DNA of 64,000 nucleotides from Fratercula arctica (lineage: Eukaryota; Chordata; Aves; Charadriiformes; Alcidae): positions 32,802,355 through 32,866,354 of the forward strand of contig CANTUZ010000007.1 of assembly GCA_947846985.1 (NCBI GenBank). The letters run 5' to 3'. This document shows, piece after piece, positions 58,501 to 64,000 of the stretch. The notes under the pieces were generated by a model. The model had not been told where the DNA came from and did not search any database. It saw only the letters and a program-made list of their open reading frames with translations. The translations under genes were made by a program, and so were the position numbers. How positions within the stretch are numbered: the first letter of the stretch is position 1; each line of letters begins with the position of its first letter.

Positions 58501-59916
58501 GCTGCCACTGGCCAGGAAACACCATCAACATCTACACGGCCCAGGGTGGCAGCAAGCACTTGTCATTACTATCACCCTCCTCCCCTGCTCAAAACGATTA
58601 AATGCAAGGGGCTGGCAGGTCCTTTGTTCTTGCACGCAACAATGAAAATGAAAAATCCAAGTCAAGCATCATTTCGTAGTGCCATCTGGTGTTCAGCTAA
58701 AGCTTGCAACATTTAAATCCTAGGATGGAGAAATTTCTGATGCAAAAGGGCCTACTAACAGTCCAAGTTAACGAGAGAAGTTACACAAAGGACAAGACTG
58801 ATTTTCACAAATCGGACATACTGGCCTTGCCTCTGTTATTTAAGATTAACATTCTAAGACTCAACAAGATTAATTCAATTCAGAGGATCCAGTAAGTGGA
58901 AAAAGCTGCATTTGTAGTCAGTATTTTAAATAAAACGATTTATCAAACACAGGTAAGAGCATTCTGGATTTAATACACAAGGAAATTTATACAGAGATTT
59001 TAAAATTACAGAATTTCAAATCTCCACTATAACATGCTCTGGATTTATTTTATAGAAGCAAGTACTTTTTGTGACAAAAAACGTTTGGATTATGTACCTT
59101 TCCTTCTATTTCTGCGCTTGCCTTCTTTTTTCTCTTTCGGTTTCACCTTTTTTTCTTCACCAGATTCTCCGTCACTCACTGTCAGCTTGTGCCTCAGCAG
59201 TCTGTGTCTGTATCTAGGCTTCTTTGATTCTTCTTCCTCTGAATCCGATTCAGAATTATCTTCCTTTTCATTTTCTTCTGTCAGAGAAAAGAGGCAGTAC
59301 AACATGCACACTGGTCATCTTTTTCTTACTTAGATTTGGCAAGAATTAAAATATGAATTAATTTAGGCTAAATTCTGTCCTTTTCCAGCATACCATTGTT
59401 CCCTCAAATTTTAAGTATTTTACACTGCCTGAACACTTGGAATGTCTCTTCAATGACTGTGTATGTTAGTCAAGTCTCTCCCATGCATTTGCACATCTTA
59501 CTTTTCTGTATATATTACTCCTCACAAAGCCCTAGGACTTCTGAATTGGTTAAAAAAAAAAAAAAAACAAAAGACAGACTATTAACAAAAAAATACACTT
59601 ACAGAAGAGTAAAAGAGATAATCCTCATGTCATGTACACTGGCCTCTATTTGGCAACTACCTATCAACATCAATGATACTGTTTTGTTGAAAACTGAAGA
59701 AACTTTAATAATTTTCCCAAGTGATCTTTGAAATTATGACAGTGGCTACAGCACCACTTTTTCCCAGATGCCTTTTGGTGCTCACCATCATCTCCAGTGT
59801 TTTCATTTTGCTTTCCAGTTTTCTTTTTTCCTTCATCCGATTCATCATCTGAAGATGCATCCTCATCAGAGGAAAGATTGGCTTTGATTTCTTCTAAAAG
59901 CATTTTCTTGGCAATT
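16605..59916 (-). CDS. ATRX: ATRX chromatin remodeller, C-terminal 1204 residues in 25 exons
   Basis: ATRX is a nuclear SNF2-family ATPase. With DAXX it deposits histone H3.3 at telomeres and pericentromeric and other repetitive chromatin, and it is linked to control of G-quadruplex-forming repeats. The 25 exons in the window join in phase to 1204 codons plus a TGA at 16605-16607. In order they encode an acidic/serine-rich and lysine-rich central region, a basic coiled-coil-like segment, ATPase lobe 1 with motif I (GLGKT), Ia, II (DEGH) and III (LTGTPLQNN), a charged insert, lobe 2 with motifs IV, V and VI (YRFGQ), and a Q-rich, proline-rich C-terminus ending GPSQGKSM. Key ATPase residues are present. 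The ADD histone-reader domain and the very large central exon lie beyond the right edge. Compared with the human protein as I remember it, a long glutamate run is missing from the fifth exon here. The identity is secure. Confidence 0.97.
17709..17837 (-). CDS. ATRX: ATRX E24
   Basis: The exon encodes [20 protein letters not shown], then [20 protein letters not shown] and QQM, between a TTTTCAG acceptor and a GTAAAA donor. Both ends fall between codons. The segment is predicted helical and is close to the human sequence. The upstream intron (17838-18402, 565 bp) holds nothing recognisable; a short CA repeat lies at about 17632-17643 in the downstream intron. Confidence 0.95.
18403..18498 (-). 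CDS. ATRX: ATRX E23
   Basis: The exon encodes [20 protein letters not shown] followed by [12 protein letters not shown], with donor GTGAGT and acceptor TTCTCAG. Frame continues into WKEN of the next exon, matching the human order. The upstream intron (18499-19431, 933 bp) holds a perfect 12-bp inverted repeat at 18865-18896. Confidence 0.95.
18865..18896. repeat. Perfect 12-bp inverted repeat in an ATRX intron
   Basis: TATTATGCTAAA at 18865-18876 and its exact reverse complement TTTAGCATAATA at 18885-18896 are separated by 8 bases, in AT-rich intron sequence between E22 and E23. It would form a hairpin in the pre-mRNA. Confidence 0.8.
19432..19557 (-). CDS. ATRX: ATRX E22
   Basis: The exon encodes [20 protein letters not shown], then [20 protein letters not shown] and LE, with donor GTAAGT and acceptor TTTAAG. 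It belongs to the C-terminal region after the ATPase. The upstream intron (19558-21184, 1.6 kb) carries the CR1 insertion at 20058-20560. Confidence 0.95.
20058..20560 (+). mobile_element. CR1 LINE 3' fragment (about 0.5 kb), antisense in ATRX intron
   Basis: The sequence runs from ATTCTGTCCAGCTCTGGGCT through GAGGGTGGCAGAGCCCTGGC and GGGTTGGACTAGATGATCTC to the terminal ATGATTCTGTGATTC. This is the 5'-truncated 3' end of an avian CR1 element, with the characteristic short 8-bp-type 3' repeat instead of a poly(A) tail. It lies between E21 and E22, in the orientation opposite to ATRX transcription. The coding part of the element is reduced to the tail of ORF2 and the 3'UTR and is not functional. 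Confidence 0.93.
21185..21334 (-). CDS. ATRX: ATRX E21
   Basis: The exon encodes [20 protein letters not shown], then [20 protein letters not shown] and [10 protein letters not shown], between TTGAACAG and GTAAAG. It is the acidic helical segment following the second ATPase lobe and aligns with human ATRX without gaps as I recall it. Both ends are phase 0. The upstream intron is the longest complete one in the window (8.1 kb). Confidence 0.96.
21335..29468 (-). other. ATRX: ATRX intron between E20 and E21 (8.1 kb)
   Basis: The intron is AT-rich with many A/T homopolymers. It contains an AT-microsatellite (about 22010-22065), a pair of diverged direct repeats (22064-22121 and 22574-22631), C runs near 24151 and 25323, and two GC-richer islands (about 24040-24360 and 26730-27090) that I cannot assign to a repeat family. 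No exon-like open frame with splice sites was found on either strand. Confidence 0.85.
22064..22631. repeat. Diverged direct repeat pair, about 58 bp each
   Basis: AAGAAAGCTCCAATATAC occurs at the start of both 22064-22121 and 22574-22631. Each copy continues with T-C/T-AG-C/G-ATT-C/G-AGTCTAA and ends in an A run plus TTAT. The copies are direct, about 510 bases apart, and differ at several positions. Confidence 0.75.
29469..29663 (-). CDS. ATRX: ATRX E20
   Basis: The exon encodes [20 protein letters not shown], then [20 protein letters not shown] and [20 protein letters not shown] plus PMLPK. The first part, with [13 protein letters not shown], is the conserved post-motif-VI segment of SNF2 ATPases that closes the second lobe. 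The donor is GTAAGT and the acceptor AG follows TTTTTT. The upstream intron (29664-31056, 1.4 kb) has a G-rich tract on plus at 29831-29848. Confidence 0.97.
29831..29848. repeat. G-rich tract on plus / C-rich tract ending in CAG on minus
   Basis: Plus reads GGGGGGCGGGGGGAGGGG, a potential G-quadruplex on the strand that is the ATRX template. The transcript would carry a C-rich run followed by CAG, about 170 bases before E20. That resembles a polypyrimidine tract with an acceptor, but no exon follows in frame. Confidence 0.6.
31057..31234 (-). CDS. ATRX: ATRX E19, ATPase motifs V and VI
   Basis: The exon begins with the last base of an arginine codon and reads [20 protein letters not shown], then [20 protein letters not shown], then [30 protein letters not shown] is motif V, and the [11 protein letters not shown] segment is motif VI with its arginine finger region. 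Donor GTACGT, acceptor TTCCAG. The upstream intron (31235-32277, 1.0 kb) contains nothing recognised. Confidence 0.97.
32278..32386 (-). CDS. ATRX: ATRX E18
   Basis: The exon encodes (G)[20 protein letters not shown] and [15 protein letters not shown] plus two bases of the next arginine codon. YYRLDGST is the conserved lobe-2 SNF2 motif between IV and V. Donor GTGAGA, acceptor TTATAG. The upstream intron (32387-33728, 1.3 kb) has a short tandem of a TTTGAGTTTAA-type unit at about 32501-32542 and otherwise nothing recognised. Confidence 0.96.
32501..32542. repeat. Short AT-rich tandem repeat
   Basis: GAGTTTAATTTGAATTAATT and the following bases repeat a roughly 11-12 base GAGTTTAATTT unit three to four times with small changes. 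It lies inside an ATRX intron. Confidence 0.7.
33729..33832 (-). CDS. ATRX: ATRX E17, ATPase motif IV
   Basis: The exon finishes a valine codon and encodes [20 protein letters not shown], then [14 protein letters not shown] plus one base of a glycine codon. [12 protein letters not shown] is motif IV of lobe 2. Donor GTGAGT, acceptor TTTTCAG. The short upstream intron (33833-34121, 289 bp) is unremarkable. Confidence 0.96.
34122..34275 (-). CDS. ATRX: ATRX E16, start of ATPase lobe 2
   Basis: The exon encodes (G)[19 protein letters not shown], then [20 protein letters not shown] and [11 protein letters not shown] plus GT of a valine codon. [11 protein letters not shown] is the typical start of the SNF2 C-terminal helicase lobe. 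Donor GTAAGT, acceptor TTTAAAG. The upstream intron (34276-36639, 2.4 kb) is AT-rich and holds no recognised element. Confidence 0.96.
36640..36812 (-). CDS. ATRX: ATRX E15, charged insert between ATPase lobes
   Basis: A lysine-rich start ([12 protein letters not shown]) leads to [20 protein letters not shown], then [20 protein letters not shown] and TKSDEG. It is the ATRX-specific insert between the two RecA-like lobes. The second half, [16 protein letters not shown], is poorly conserved relative to mammals, as expected of a flexible linker. Donor GTGAGT. The acceptor follows TTTTTAG, with an A run directly inside the exon. The upstream intron is 174 bp. Confidence 0.93.
36987..37075 (-). 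CDS. ATRX: ATRX E14, acidic insert
   Basis: The exon encodes [20 protein letters not shown] and [10 protein letters not shown]. The acidic and serine-rich composition fits a casein-kinase-type phosphorylation region, by inference. The donor GTAATT is weak at the +5 position but is the only one keeping phase with E15 (AA|G lysine). The acceptor is TTTTGAG. The upstream intron is 294 bp. Confidence 0.92.
37370..37500 (-). CDS. ATRX: ATRX E13
   Basis: The exon completes a glycine codon and encodes [20 protein letters not shown], then [20 protein letters not shown] and [14 protein letters not shown] corresponds to the conserved SNF2 segment that reads 'LRKICNHP' in other members. Donor GTAAAT, acceptor TTGTCAG. 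Confidence 0.96.
37501..40849 (-). other. ATRX: ATRX intron between E12 and E13 (3.3 kb)
   Basis: The sequence is AT-rich, with a T run near 38087-38099 on plus. No exon, RNA gene or clear transposon was recognised. Short open frames on both strands, such as 38531-38740 plus and 39216-39458 minus, lack homology I know and splice logic. Confidence 0.8.
40850..40967 (-). CDS. ATRX: ATRX E12
   Basis: The exon encodes [20 protein letters not shown], then [19 protein letters not shown] plus one base of a glycine codon. [21 protein letters not shown] is the classical SNF2 'LP-K-E--v---mt--Q---Y' block. Donor GTATGT, acceptor ATTACAG. The upstream intron (40968-42121, 1.15 kb) carries the LTR at about 41525-41968. 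Confidence 0.97.
41525..41968 (+). mobile_element. Solo LTR of an avian endogenous retrovirus (ERVL/ERVK-type), antisense in ATRX intron
   Basis: Recognisable blocks of a widespread avian LTR appear in order: GACTCTTCTGCTCCTCACAC, CCACCAGCGAGTGGGCTGGG, GGGACAGCTAACCC, AAAGGGATATTGCATCCCAT, CTGACGTCATGCTCAG, GATGGTGAGCAATTGTCTTC, a CAT/ATT trinucleotide tract (about 41798-41835), TTATCTCAACCCACTAGTTT, TCTCACTTTTACCCTTCTAA and a terminal CTGGGGTTAAACCACA. The 5' end appears truncated or diverged. No internal gag/pol/env sequence is present, and the TATA and polyadenylation motifs look decayed. The exact family name is uncertain. The insertion lies between E11 and E12. Confidence 0.85.
41798..41836. 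repeat. CAT/ATT trinucleotide tract inside the LTR
   Basis: Repeated CAT followed by ATT and AAT triplets forms a short microsatellite. Copies of this LTR family commonly carry an ATT-type tract at this position, so it was probably inherited with the LTR and then changed in length. Confidence 0.75.
42122..42297 (-). CDS. ATRX: ATRX E11
   Basis: The exon completes a tyrosine codon and encodes [20 protein letters not shown], then [20 protein letters not shown] and [18 protein letters not shown]. It follows motif III and forms part of lobe 1 and the linker helices. Donor GTAAGA, acceptor TCGTAG. The upstream intron (42298-43227, 930 bp) has nothing recognised. Confidence 0.97.
43228..43365 (-). 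CDS. ATRX: ATRX E10, ATPase motifs II and III
   Basis: The exon encodes (G)[19 protein letters not shown], then [20 protein letters not shown] and QNNLIE plus one base of a tyrosine codon. [11 protein letters not shown] is the Walker B/DEGH box typical of the ATRX/RAD54 group, and LTGTPLQNN is motif III. Catalytic residues are intact. Donor GTGAGT, acceptor TTTCTAG. Confidence 0.98.
43483..43589 (-). repeat. (CAAAA)n-type low-complexity tract ending in a long A run (minus strand)
   Basis: On plus, repeated GTTTT-like units lead into an uninterrupted T run at about 43562-43589. On minus it reads as an A run followed by CAAAA units. It may be a decayed retroposon tail or simple slippage-driven repeat. 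No element body was recognised beside it. Confidence 0.7.
45545..45915 (-). repeat. Ancient CR1/L2-like LINE 3' fragment
   Basis: The plus-strand blocks AAAGGGGCCTCAAGGGATCA, TTTTTTCTAGGCTAAAAAG and CAATCTTTCCTCAAAGCTCA follow the order and spacing of the reverse complement of a CR1 3' region ('ccaggctgaacag-cccagttctctcagcctctcctcatagg'). Divergence is high, so it is old. The family is uncertain. Confidence 0.6.
48814..48991 (-). CDS. ATRX: ATRX E9
   Basis: The exon encodes [20 protein letters not shown], then [20 protein letters not shown], then [19 protein letters not shown] plus one base of a glycine codon. [14 protein letters not shown] is the conserved ATRX segment between motifs Ia and II. 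Donor GTAAGT, acceptor TGAAAG. The upstream intron is only 207 bp. Confidence 0.97.
49199..49345 (-). CDS. ATRX: ATRX E8, ATPase motif Ia
   Basis: The exon encodes [20 protein letters not shown], then [20 protein letters not shown] and [29 protein letters not shown] is motif Ia. Donor GTATAA, acceptor CTTGCAG. Both ends fall between codons. Confidence 0.97.
49346..53992 (-). other. ATRX: ATRX intron between E7 and E8 (4.6 kb)
   Basis: It contains a moderately GC-richer stretch at about 51170-52650 with a mixed composition unlike the surrounding AT-rich intron. I cannot assign it to a repeat family. The minus-strand open frames there (for example 52122-52439, 105 codons) show no domain and no suitable splice logic. 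The remainder shows nothing recognisable. Confidence 0.75.
53993..54102 (-). CDS. ATRX: ATRX E7, ATPase motif I (Walker A)
   Basis: The exon completes a glycine codon and encodes [20 protein letters not shown], then [24 protein letters not shown] is the Walker A nucleotide-binding loop with its lysine. [12 protein letters not shown] is the ATRX version of the helix preceding it. Donor GTAAGA, acceptor CTTCAG. The upstream intron (54103-55278, 1.2 kb) shows nothing recognised. Confidence 0.98.
55279..55420 (-). CDS. ATRX: ATRX E6, start of ATPase domain
   Basis: The exon encodes [20 protein letters not shown], then [20 protein letters not shown] and LKPHQVD plus one base of a glycine codon. 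LKPHQVDG is the entry motif of SNF2 ATPases (the 'L-p-Q--G' block). Donor GTAAGG, acceptor TTATAG. The upstream intron (55421-55820, 400 bp) is unremarkable. Confidence 0.97.
55821..56000 (-). CDS. ATRX: ATRX E5, acidic-basic segment and coiled coil
   Basis: The exon encodes [20 protein letters not shown], then [20 protein letters not shown], then [34 protein letters not shown] is strongly basic and the final third is a highly charged predicted coiled coil. Human ATRX, as I remember it, has a run of more than a dozen glutamates between SNSE and DENDD; here only a few acidic residues occupy that place. Donor GTATGT, acceptor AATAG. The upstream intron (56001-56657, 657 bp) is unremarkable. Confidence 0.95.
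56658..56766 (-). CDS. ATRX: ATRX E4, basic segment
   Basis: The exon completes an arginine codon and encodes [20 protein letters not shown], then [27 protein letters not shown] looks like a nuclear localisation signal, by inference. Donor GTACTA is unusual at +4 to +6, but the frame to E5 and the protein match support it. Acceptor TTATAG. The upstream intron is 530 bp (56767-57296) without recognised content. Confidence 0.93.
57297..57390 (-). CDS. ATRX: ATRX E3, acidic serine-rich segment
   Basis: The exon completes a valine codon and encodes [20 protein letters not shown], then [10 protein letters not shown] plus AG of an arginine codon. It is acidic and serine-rich, as in mammals. Donor GTATAA, acceptor TTAAAG. 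Residue matches to human ATRX ([15 protein letters not shown]) fix the frame. Confidence 0.93.
57391..59097 (-). other. ATRX: ATRX intron between E2 and E3 (1.7 kb) with early stop and AATAAA
   Basis: Reading on from E2, the intron gives GGT ACA TAA, so an unspliced transcript stops at once. An AATAAA follows at 59044-59049. The donor GTACAT lacks the usual G at +5. A GC-richer patch at about 58440-58630 could not be assigned to a repeat family. No other gene is seen. Confidence 0.8.
59044..59049 (-). terminator. Possible intronic polyadenylation signal of ATRX
   Basis: TTTATT on plus is AATAAA on minus, 48 bases into the intron after E2. Downstream on minus the sequence reads GCATGTTATAGTGGAG, partly T/G-rich. 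Its use would give a truncated ATRX without the ATPase. Confidence 0.5.
59098..59277 (-). CDS. ATRX: ATRX E2
   Basis: The exon completes a glutamate codon and encodes [20 protein letters not shown], then [20 protein letters not shown], then [19 protein letters not shown] plus one base of a valine codon. [20 protein letters not shown] is a well-conserved ATRX block. The segment alternates acidic and basic stretches. Acceptor CTGACAG; the donor GTACAT is weak. The upstream intron (59278-59785, 508 bp) shows only a short A run. Confidence 0.94.
59786..59916 (-). CDS. ATRX: ATRX E1, first exon in the window
   Basis: The exon starts with the last base of a split codon and reads [20 protein letters not shown], then [20 protein letters not shown] and GDD plus one base of a glutamate codon. 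[19 protein letters not shown] matches human ATRX just after its largest exon. Donor GTGAGC. The acceptor AAAG is preceded by TTTCTGTTTTACTTC. The phase fits a preceding exon ending in AG of an arginine codon. Confidence 0.93.
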
Positions 59917-60739
59917 CTTTGAAGTAAAACAGAAAGAACTATTTATTCCATTGTTCAAGTAAATCTGTGAACGATAAGCGTAATCCTATACCATTCAGAA
60001 CTTCAAAAAAATGGTTGAAAGCTGAACAAAAAAAAGATACATGATGAAAAGTCATTGTGGTAAGACAGGATTTATCAGCAAAAATCTTATGTTAAATGTA
60101 ACGTGTTAACTTGCTTTTAAGAAAGCAAATCTGTATAATGCTTCTTAAAAAAGAAGTTTCATGCTTTACAGCAAGACTGAAGATAGCTATAAAATGTACA
60201 AACTTAAACACTTCATTTCATTCATGGTCTATTTGGATGGACTCTTGCCAGTTCTGGGACAGGCACCTATACGACCTAACTGTAACAAGAATGAGAAGAT
60301 GCTGCAGACCAAATCTTAATACTCAGATCTCTCCCACCCAAAATGGTTATTGTGCTTACTTGATTTAAATCAATGAGATTAATTTCTTGAAGCACTGAAT
60401 CTACTTGACTAGCGTATATGTAAACAGTAATAGTTTTAAAAACAGTGTATCACTGAACACGTTTTAAACAAGGAGAAAAAAATTATTCCAAATTCAGTAA
60501 CTCATAGGTTAAAAAAAAAAAGCACTTATTACCCTACCTCTACATAGCTTGCCTTCAAAGGTGTTACCATTCTAATTGCCTGGGCCCCCACCCTACTGCA
60601 AAAAGAGATGCTGTAGTAATTGAAGCAACTCATGATGTCTCAGGATGAACTAATATGAAGCGCCTTGGGAAAAAGACCCACACTGAATCCCTCATTTAAC
60701 TACAAGAACTTGCCCTATAGCAACTACAGCAAAAAAATA

Positions 60740-60763
60740 TGTGTGTATATGTATATACACACA
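60740..60763. repeat. 11-bp inverted repeat of TG/TA units
   Basis: TGTGTGTATAT and its reverse complement ATATACACACA are separated by GT. This is probably a by-product of alternating purine-pyrimidine microsatellite sequence. Confidence 0.75.
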
Positions 60764-63389
60764 AAAAAGTTTTATCAAACATTAGGGGACCCGAACTTCA
60801 AAGAAAAATTACAGTCTTATTTCCTGTTCCCCAAACTGTTTGCTCAGCTCCTCACAGTTTGATTGCAGAACAAGAATGTTTTCAGCTAACATACAGGAAG
60901 TTACCATGGAAAAGCAATTTCTTTACATGCTCTTGCAACATAAAAGAAAAAAAATCTTATATGAATCTATCCAAGGCAAAATATAGAATGATATGTCAAA
61001 AACATAGGAAAATAGTGGACTTATCTGAGAACTTGTACTTCCAGGTGGAAAAAAAAAAAACTGAAGGAATGAAACCAGGCTTTCCTCATATAAATATCAG
61101 AAATATTACAGTTTTCATTCCGTGGTCATCAATTTTAAATGAATTTTTCTTTTCCTGGGTCAAATCTAGTCTGTCTTGCCTTTCAGGAGACTTAATAGAT
61201 ACTGTACGCACATAGTTCAGAATGGAAAGTTTTTATACCAGCCAAAACAAACCATAGTTCAAAAACCATGAAATTGAACCACAATCTAGGCTTAACTTGG
61301 AAATGACAAAAGAAACAGTGATCTCTTAAGTACTGCTTCTTATACATTAGAAAATTGTTACTTTTATGTAGCACTATAAAACAGGTTTTAAAGAATCCCT
61401 ATTTCATTTTTCAGCATGTAATGCGTCCCTAAAACAAAGGAGCTTTTCAAAGGGAATTTTCCCAAGGTAACTTTCCTAACATTTTGTACAGTATTTTCTA
61501 TTTTTGAGTGGTAGTATGTTTTCCAAAAAGATTCTAATGTTAATGAATATTCAGTTATTATTAAAACATGGAAGCCAAATGGTTTAATAAATATTTAAAA
61601 TTTCTCAGTGAGTCAATGTCTATCCATCAGCATCCAAAATACCCTCCCTGAGAAATGGCTTATGAAGAAATAGCTGTTTAAAATTTTAAAAATGCAGTAC
61701 ACTCAGTAAGCTTTAATTCCATATATACCACTAGATCACAGTGTGAACCCAATGAAAACTTACTAAAGTTCATAAATAAGTAACATCCTCTTCTTAATGT
61801 TTTGCATTACGTCCTTGCAGATTTGGAAAAGGGACTTAGTTTGTTGTTGGTGGTGGTTTGTTTTTTTTTTTTTTTAAAACCCACCACATCATGTATAACA
61901 GCAACAGGAATAAATAGCTCCTTATAAAAAAAAATTAAGACTATATTTCTTCCATCTCTTAATGGTCAGAAGAACCTTTTCTTCAAAATGAAACTGCTTG
62001 GAATAGCACAGGTTGGTGTCTCTTTAAAAGCTTTTAACGCGAGTTATTAACCTTCTGTGATTCTGTGTAATCCTACTCCAGGAAATGCAGACAACAGCAG
62101 TTTGGCTACTTTTCTTGTTTAAAAAAAATGACAATATCATCACCAAAGTTTTGCTTTGGAGGAGAAAAAGAAGCAGAAAAACTAAAAAGAACTGCAAAAT
62201 TTTAAAATTCAATCCTGAAAGTACGGCCTAGTAATACTGCCTTTGACTTATTTTGGATTGTCCTCGATTGCATTAGCAAAGTTAACACAACTTGTACATG
62301 GATAACAATACTTACCTTTCATACCTTTAAAGAATTATTTATATATTTTTAAACAAAGGTTGACTTTGGTTCTTAATGAAAGAAGACTTATGTTTTTATT
62401 TGTTCTTTTAGGAAATATTTTTATAGAGGGAGAGGGGGGGAAAAAAAAAAAAAGGCAAATGCATCATTCACCTAAAAATACCATGCACAAAATCTACTAT
62501 CCATAAACAGAAGATGCTGTTATCTTCCTACTAATCACCATCATAACCACCAAGCACATTGGGTAAACTTAGCTAGTTTCTAATTAATTATTTAAAAGCA
62601 ATAATTTATTAATCAATATTATTATATAGTCTGAGATAAAAAAATGAGACTTTTTTAGCTATGATAAAGATTCAGCCACTTTGAATCAAACTGAGCTGGA
62701 ACTGCTTGTTTAGTGAAAAAAGCTACATTCTCTTCAATGCGTTCTATTGGTGCGATGTCAGGCTAAAAATTTAAGACACTGTTGAGATGATCAGAATTAA
62801 GATTCCTATTTTTAATATAACTCCATATCTGATAGGAATTAAAAGTGTAAGCAACATTGGAACCAAACAGATTAAGCCTTGTAACCGCATCTAACAAATG
62901 ACTGATACAACAAATGGCTTATATTAATTGGAATAAATTGAGTACTGGACTCTTGAAACTGGTTTTAAATTAAATTAAATGTGGTTCAGGATAACACATC
63001 ATGTTTCGATTTTGAGATATAAAACCATTTAAAGTGACAAAGTTTCTAAATTAAGAAACTTCTTATGCTAGCTTTAACATTTTAATATTTGCATTAACAT
63101 CAAGCTGCAAGTATCAAGAAAAAGAAGCTATGATAGTGCGAAAACTCCCCTGCTCACAGTCTTCCAGAGAAACCCAGGAAAATCAAAAGATCCTGTAGTA
63201 TTTACTTGGGTTAAAGACATAAAAGATATTCTTGGCCAACCAGATTTAATAGTTGAACGCTCTAAACAAATATAATCAAGAAGCACAGAGTATGACCCCC
63301 AGCACATACCCCGGTATGACAGTATAAGCCCCAGAACAGGACTTCAGCTAGTAAAAGAAAAAAAACACAAAAACCAACAACCAAACAAA

Positions 63390-63600
63390 AAGCCCCTGCT
63401 TTTCATTCACTTCTGCCACTGATCTGCTGTGACCTGGAGCATGTCATGTTGCCTCACCTCGCTCCATCTTATCTAAACACATCATGAGATTTGTATAAAG
63501 GACACTTTCCCAACACATATTTATACAGTGCCTTACAGAATGGGACTGTAATCTCAACCAGGACATATAAAACCAACTCTAGAATAAAATAACAATACAT
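63390..63600 (+). repeat. Ancient MIR/CORE-SINE-like fragment
   Basis: GCCACTGATCTGCTGTGACC followed by TGGAGCATGTCATG resembles the CORE block 'ctgctgtgtgaccttgggcaagtcact'. ATTTATACAGTGCCTTACAG, then AATGGGACTGTAATCTC, resembles the tail 'tttgtacagcgcctagcacaatgggg-cctgatctc' of old amniote SINEs mobilised by L2/CR1. The order and spacing fit. The match is from memory. Confidence 0.55.
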
Positions 63601-64000
63601 ATAATTTCAGATAAATCAGGATTTAAATATATTTCACCTTTGTCAGAATGACACCAACAATACACATTTATAAATAATGAATTGGTTACTCTGTATTCTT
63701 TAACTTACACTGAAATAAAACATTTTTTAAAAAGGGGCAAACTGGAAGCTACCCAGGAGTTGCTTGTTCACAGTATAGGACTACTTTAAATGATCCTTCA
63801 GACATTTCGGCAAAACAGGAATAGTAGGTGCAGCCTCTCATGATGTGGAGTCAAGTCCACACGACAATTTGTACCATTCTTGTTCATGAATTTTAGACTG
63901 CCAATATGATGGACTCATTCACAGATTGTCAAAAATCTTGTTGAGACAATGCTACCACTGTGAAAGTGTTTTTTTCTTCTTAAAAAGTCATTAATTTTAA

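Larger units (their letters stand above)
59917..64000 (-). other. ATRX: ATRX intron upstream of E1 (part)
   Basis: No exon of the acidic and lysine-rich kind expected for the very large preceding ATRX exon is present up to the right edge, so the intron is at least 4.1 kb. It contains an AT-rich near-palindrome (60740-60763), several A and T runs (for example 61861-61875) and an old CORE-SINE-like fragment (about 63390-63600). No RNA gene was recognised. Confidence 0.8.

Noticed and set aside
58343..58645. 100-codon plus-strand open frame in the intron between E2 and E3
   Set aside because: It has no recognised domain and is antisense within an intron; the region is only a GC-richer patch.
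1..64000. CRISPR arrays, operons, phage or bacterial-type systems
   Set aside because: The window is spliced vertebrate DNA. No regularly spaced repeats or prokaryotic gene organisation are present.
59917..64000. The large ADD-proximal ATRX exon at the right end
   Set aside because: No long minus-strand open frame with acidic and lysine-rich composition exists here; the stretch is AT-rich intron.

Overview
The window comes from a vertebrate nuclear genome, almost certainly a bird. It contains parts of two conserved single-copy genes split by GT-AG introns, long AT-rich introns, CR1 retroposons of the avian type, and one solo LTR of a kind common in birds. The two genes are FGF16 (3' part, plus strand, about 1-7937) and ATRX (3' two thirds, minus strand, about 13905 to beyond the right edge). 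They are convergent, tail to tail. The same neighbours lie together on mammalian Xq21; in birds this block is autosomal (chromosome 4/4A). The exact species cannot be read from the sequence.

Layout. 1-2496 is FGF16 intron 1; exon 1 lies left of the window. 2497-2600 and 6913-7158 are the last two FGF16 coding exons, separated by a 4.3 kb intron. The FGF16 3'UTR runs to about 7937 and carries an AU-rich element and one AATAAA signal. 7938-13904 is a GC-richer intergenic stretch with no gene I can support; it holds a truncated CR1 and two CpG-rich patches. 13905-16604 is the long ATRX 3'UTR. From 16605 to 59916 there are 25 ATRX coding exons, called E1-E25 here in transcript order, so E1 is at the right. 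59917-64000 is the intron that should separate E1 from the very large upstream exon, which is outside the window together with the ADD domain.

The 25 ATRX exons were joined by eye at AG/GT boundaries. Every junction phase is compatible, and the exons sum to 3616 bases, which is one base finishing a split codon plus 1204 codons and a stop. There is no frameshift or internal stop. The encoded part covers the end of the acidic/lysine-rich central region, the whole SNF2-type ATPase (motifs I, Ia, II as DEGH, III, IV, V and VI, on two lobes separated by a charged insert) and the glutamine- and proline-rich C-terminus.

FGF16 encodes a secreted growth factor of the FGF9/16/20 subfamily, and ATRX a nuclear chromatin remodeller. 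They share a neighbourhood, not a pathway. I found no new multi-gene system. The item most worth a second look is a weak splice donor after E2, followed within 60 bases by an in-frame stop and an AATAAA signal. This is the architecture expected for the truncated ATRX isoform known from mammals.
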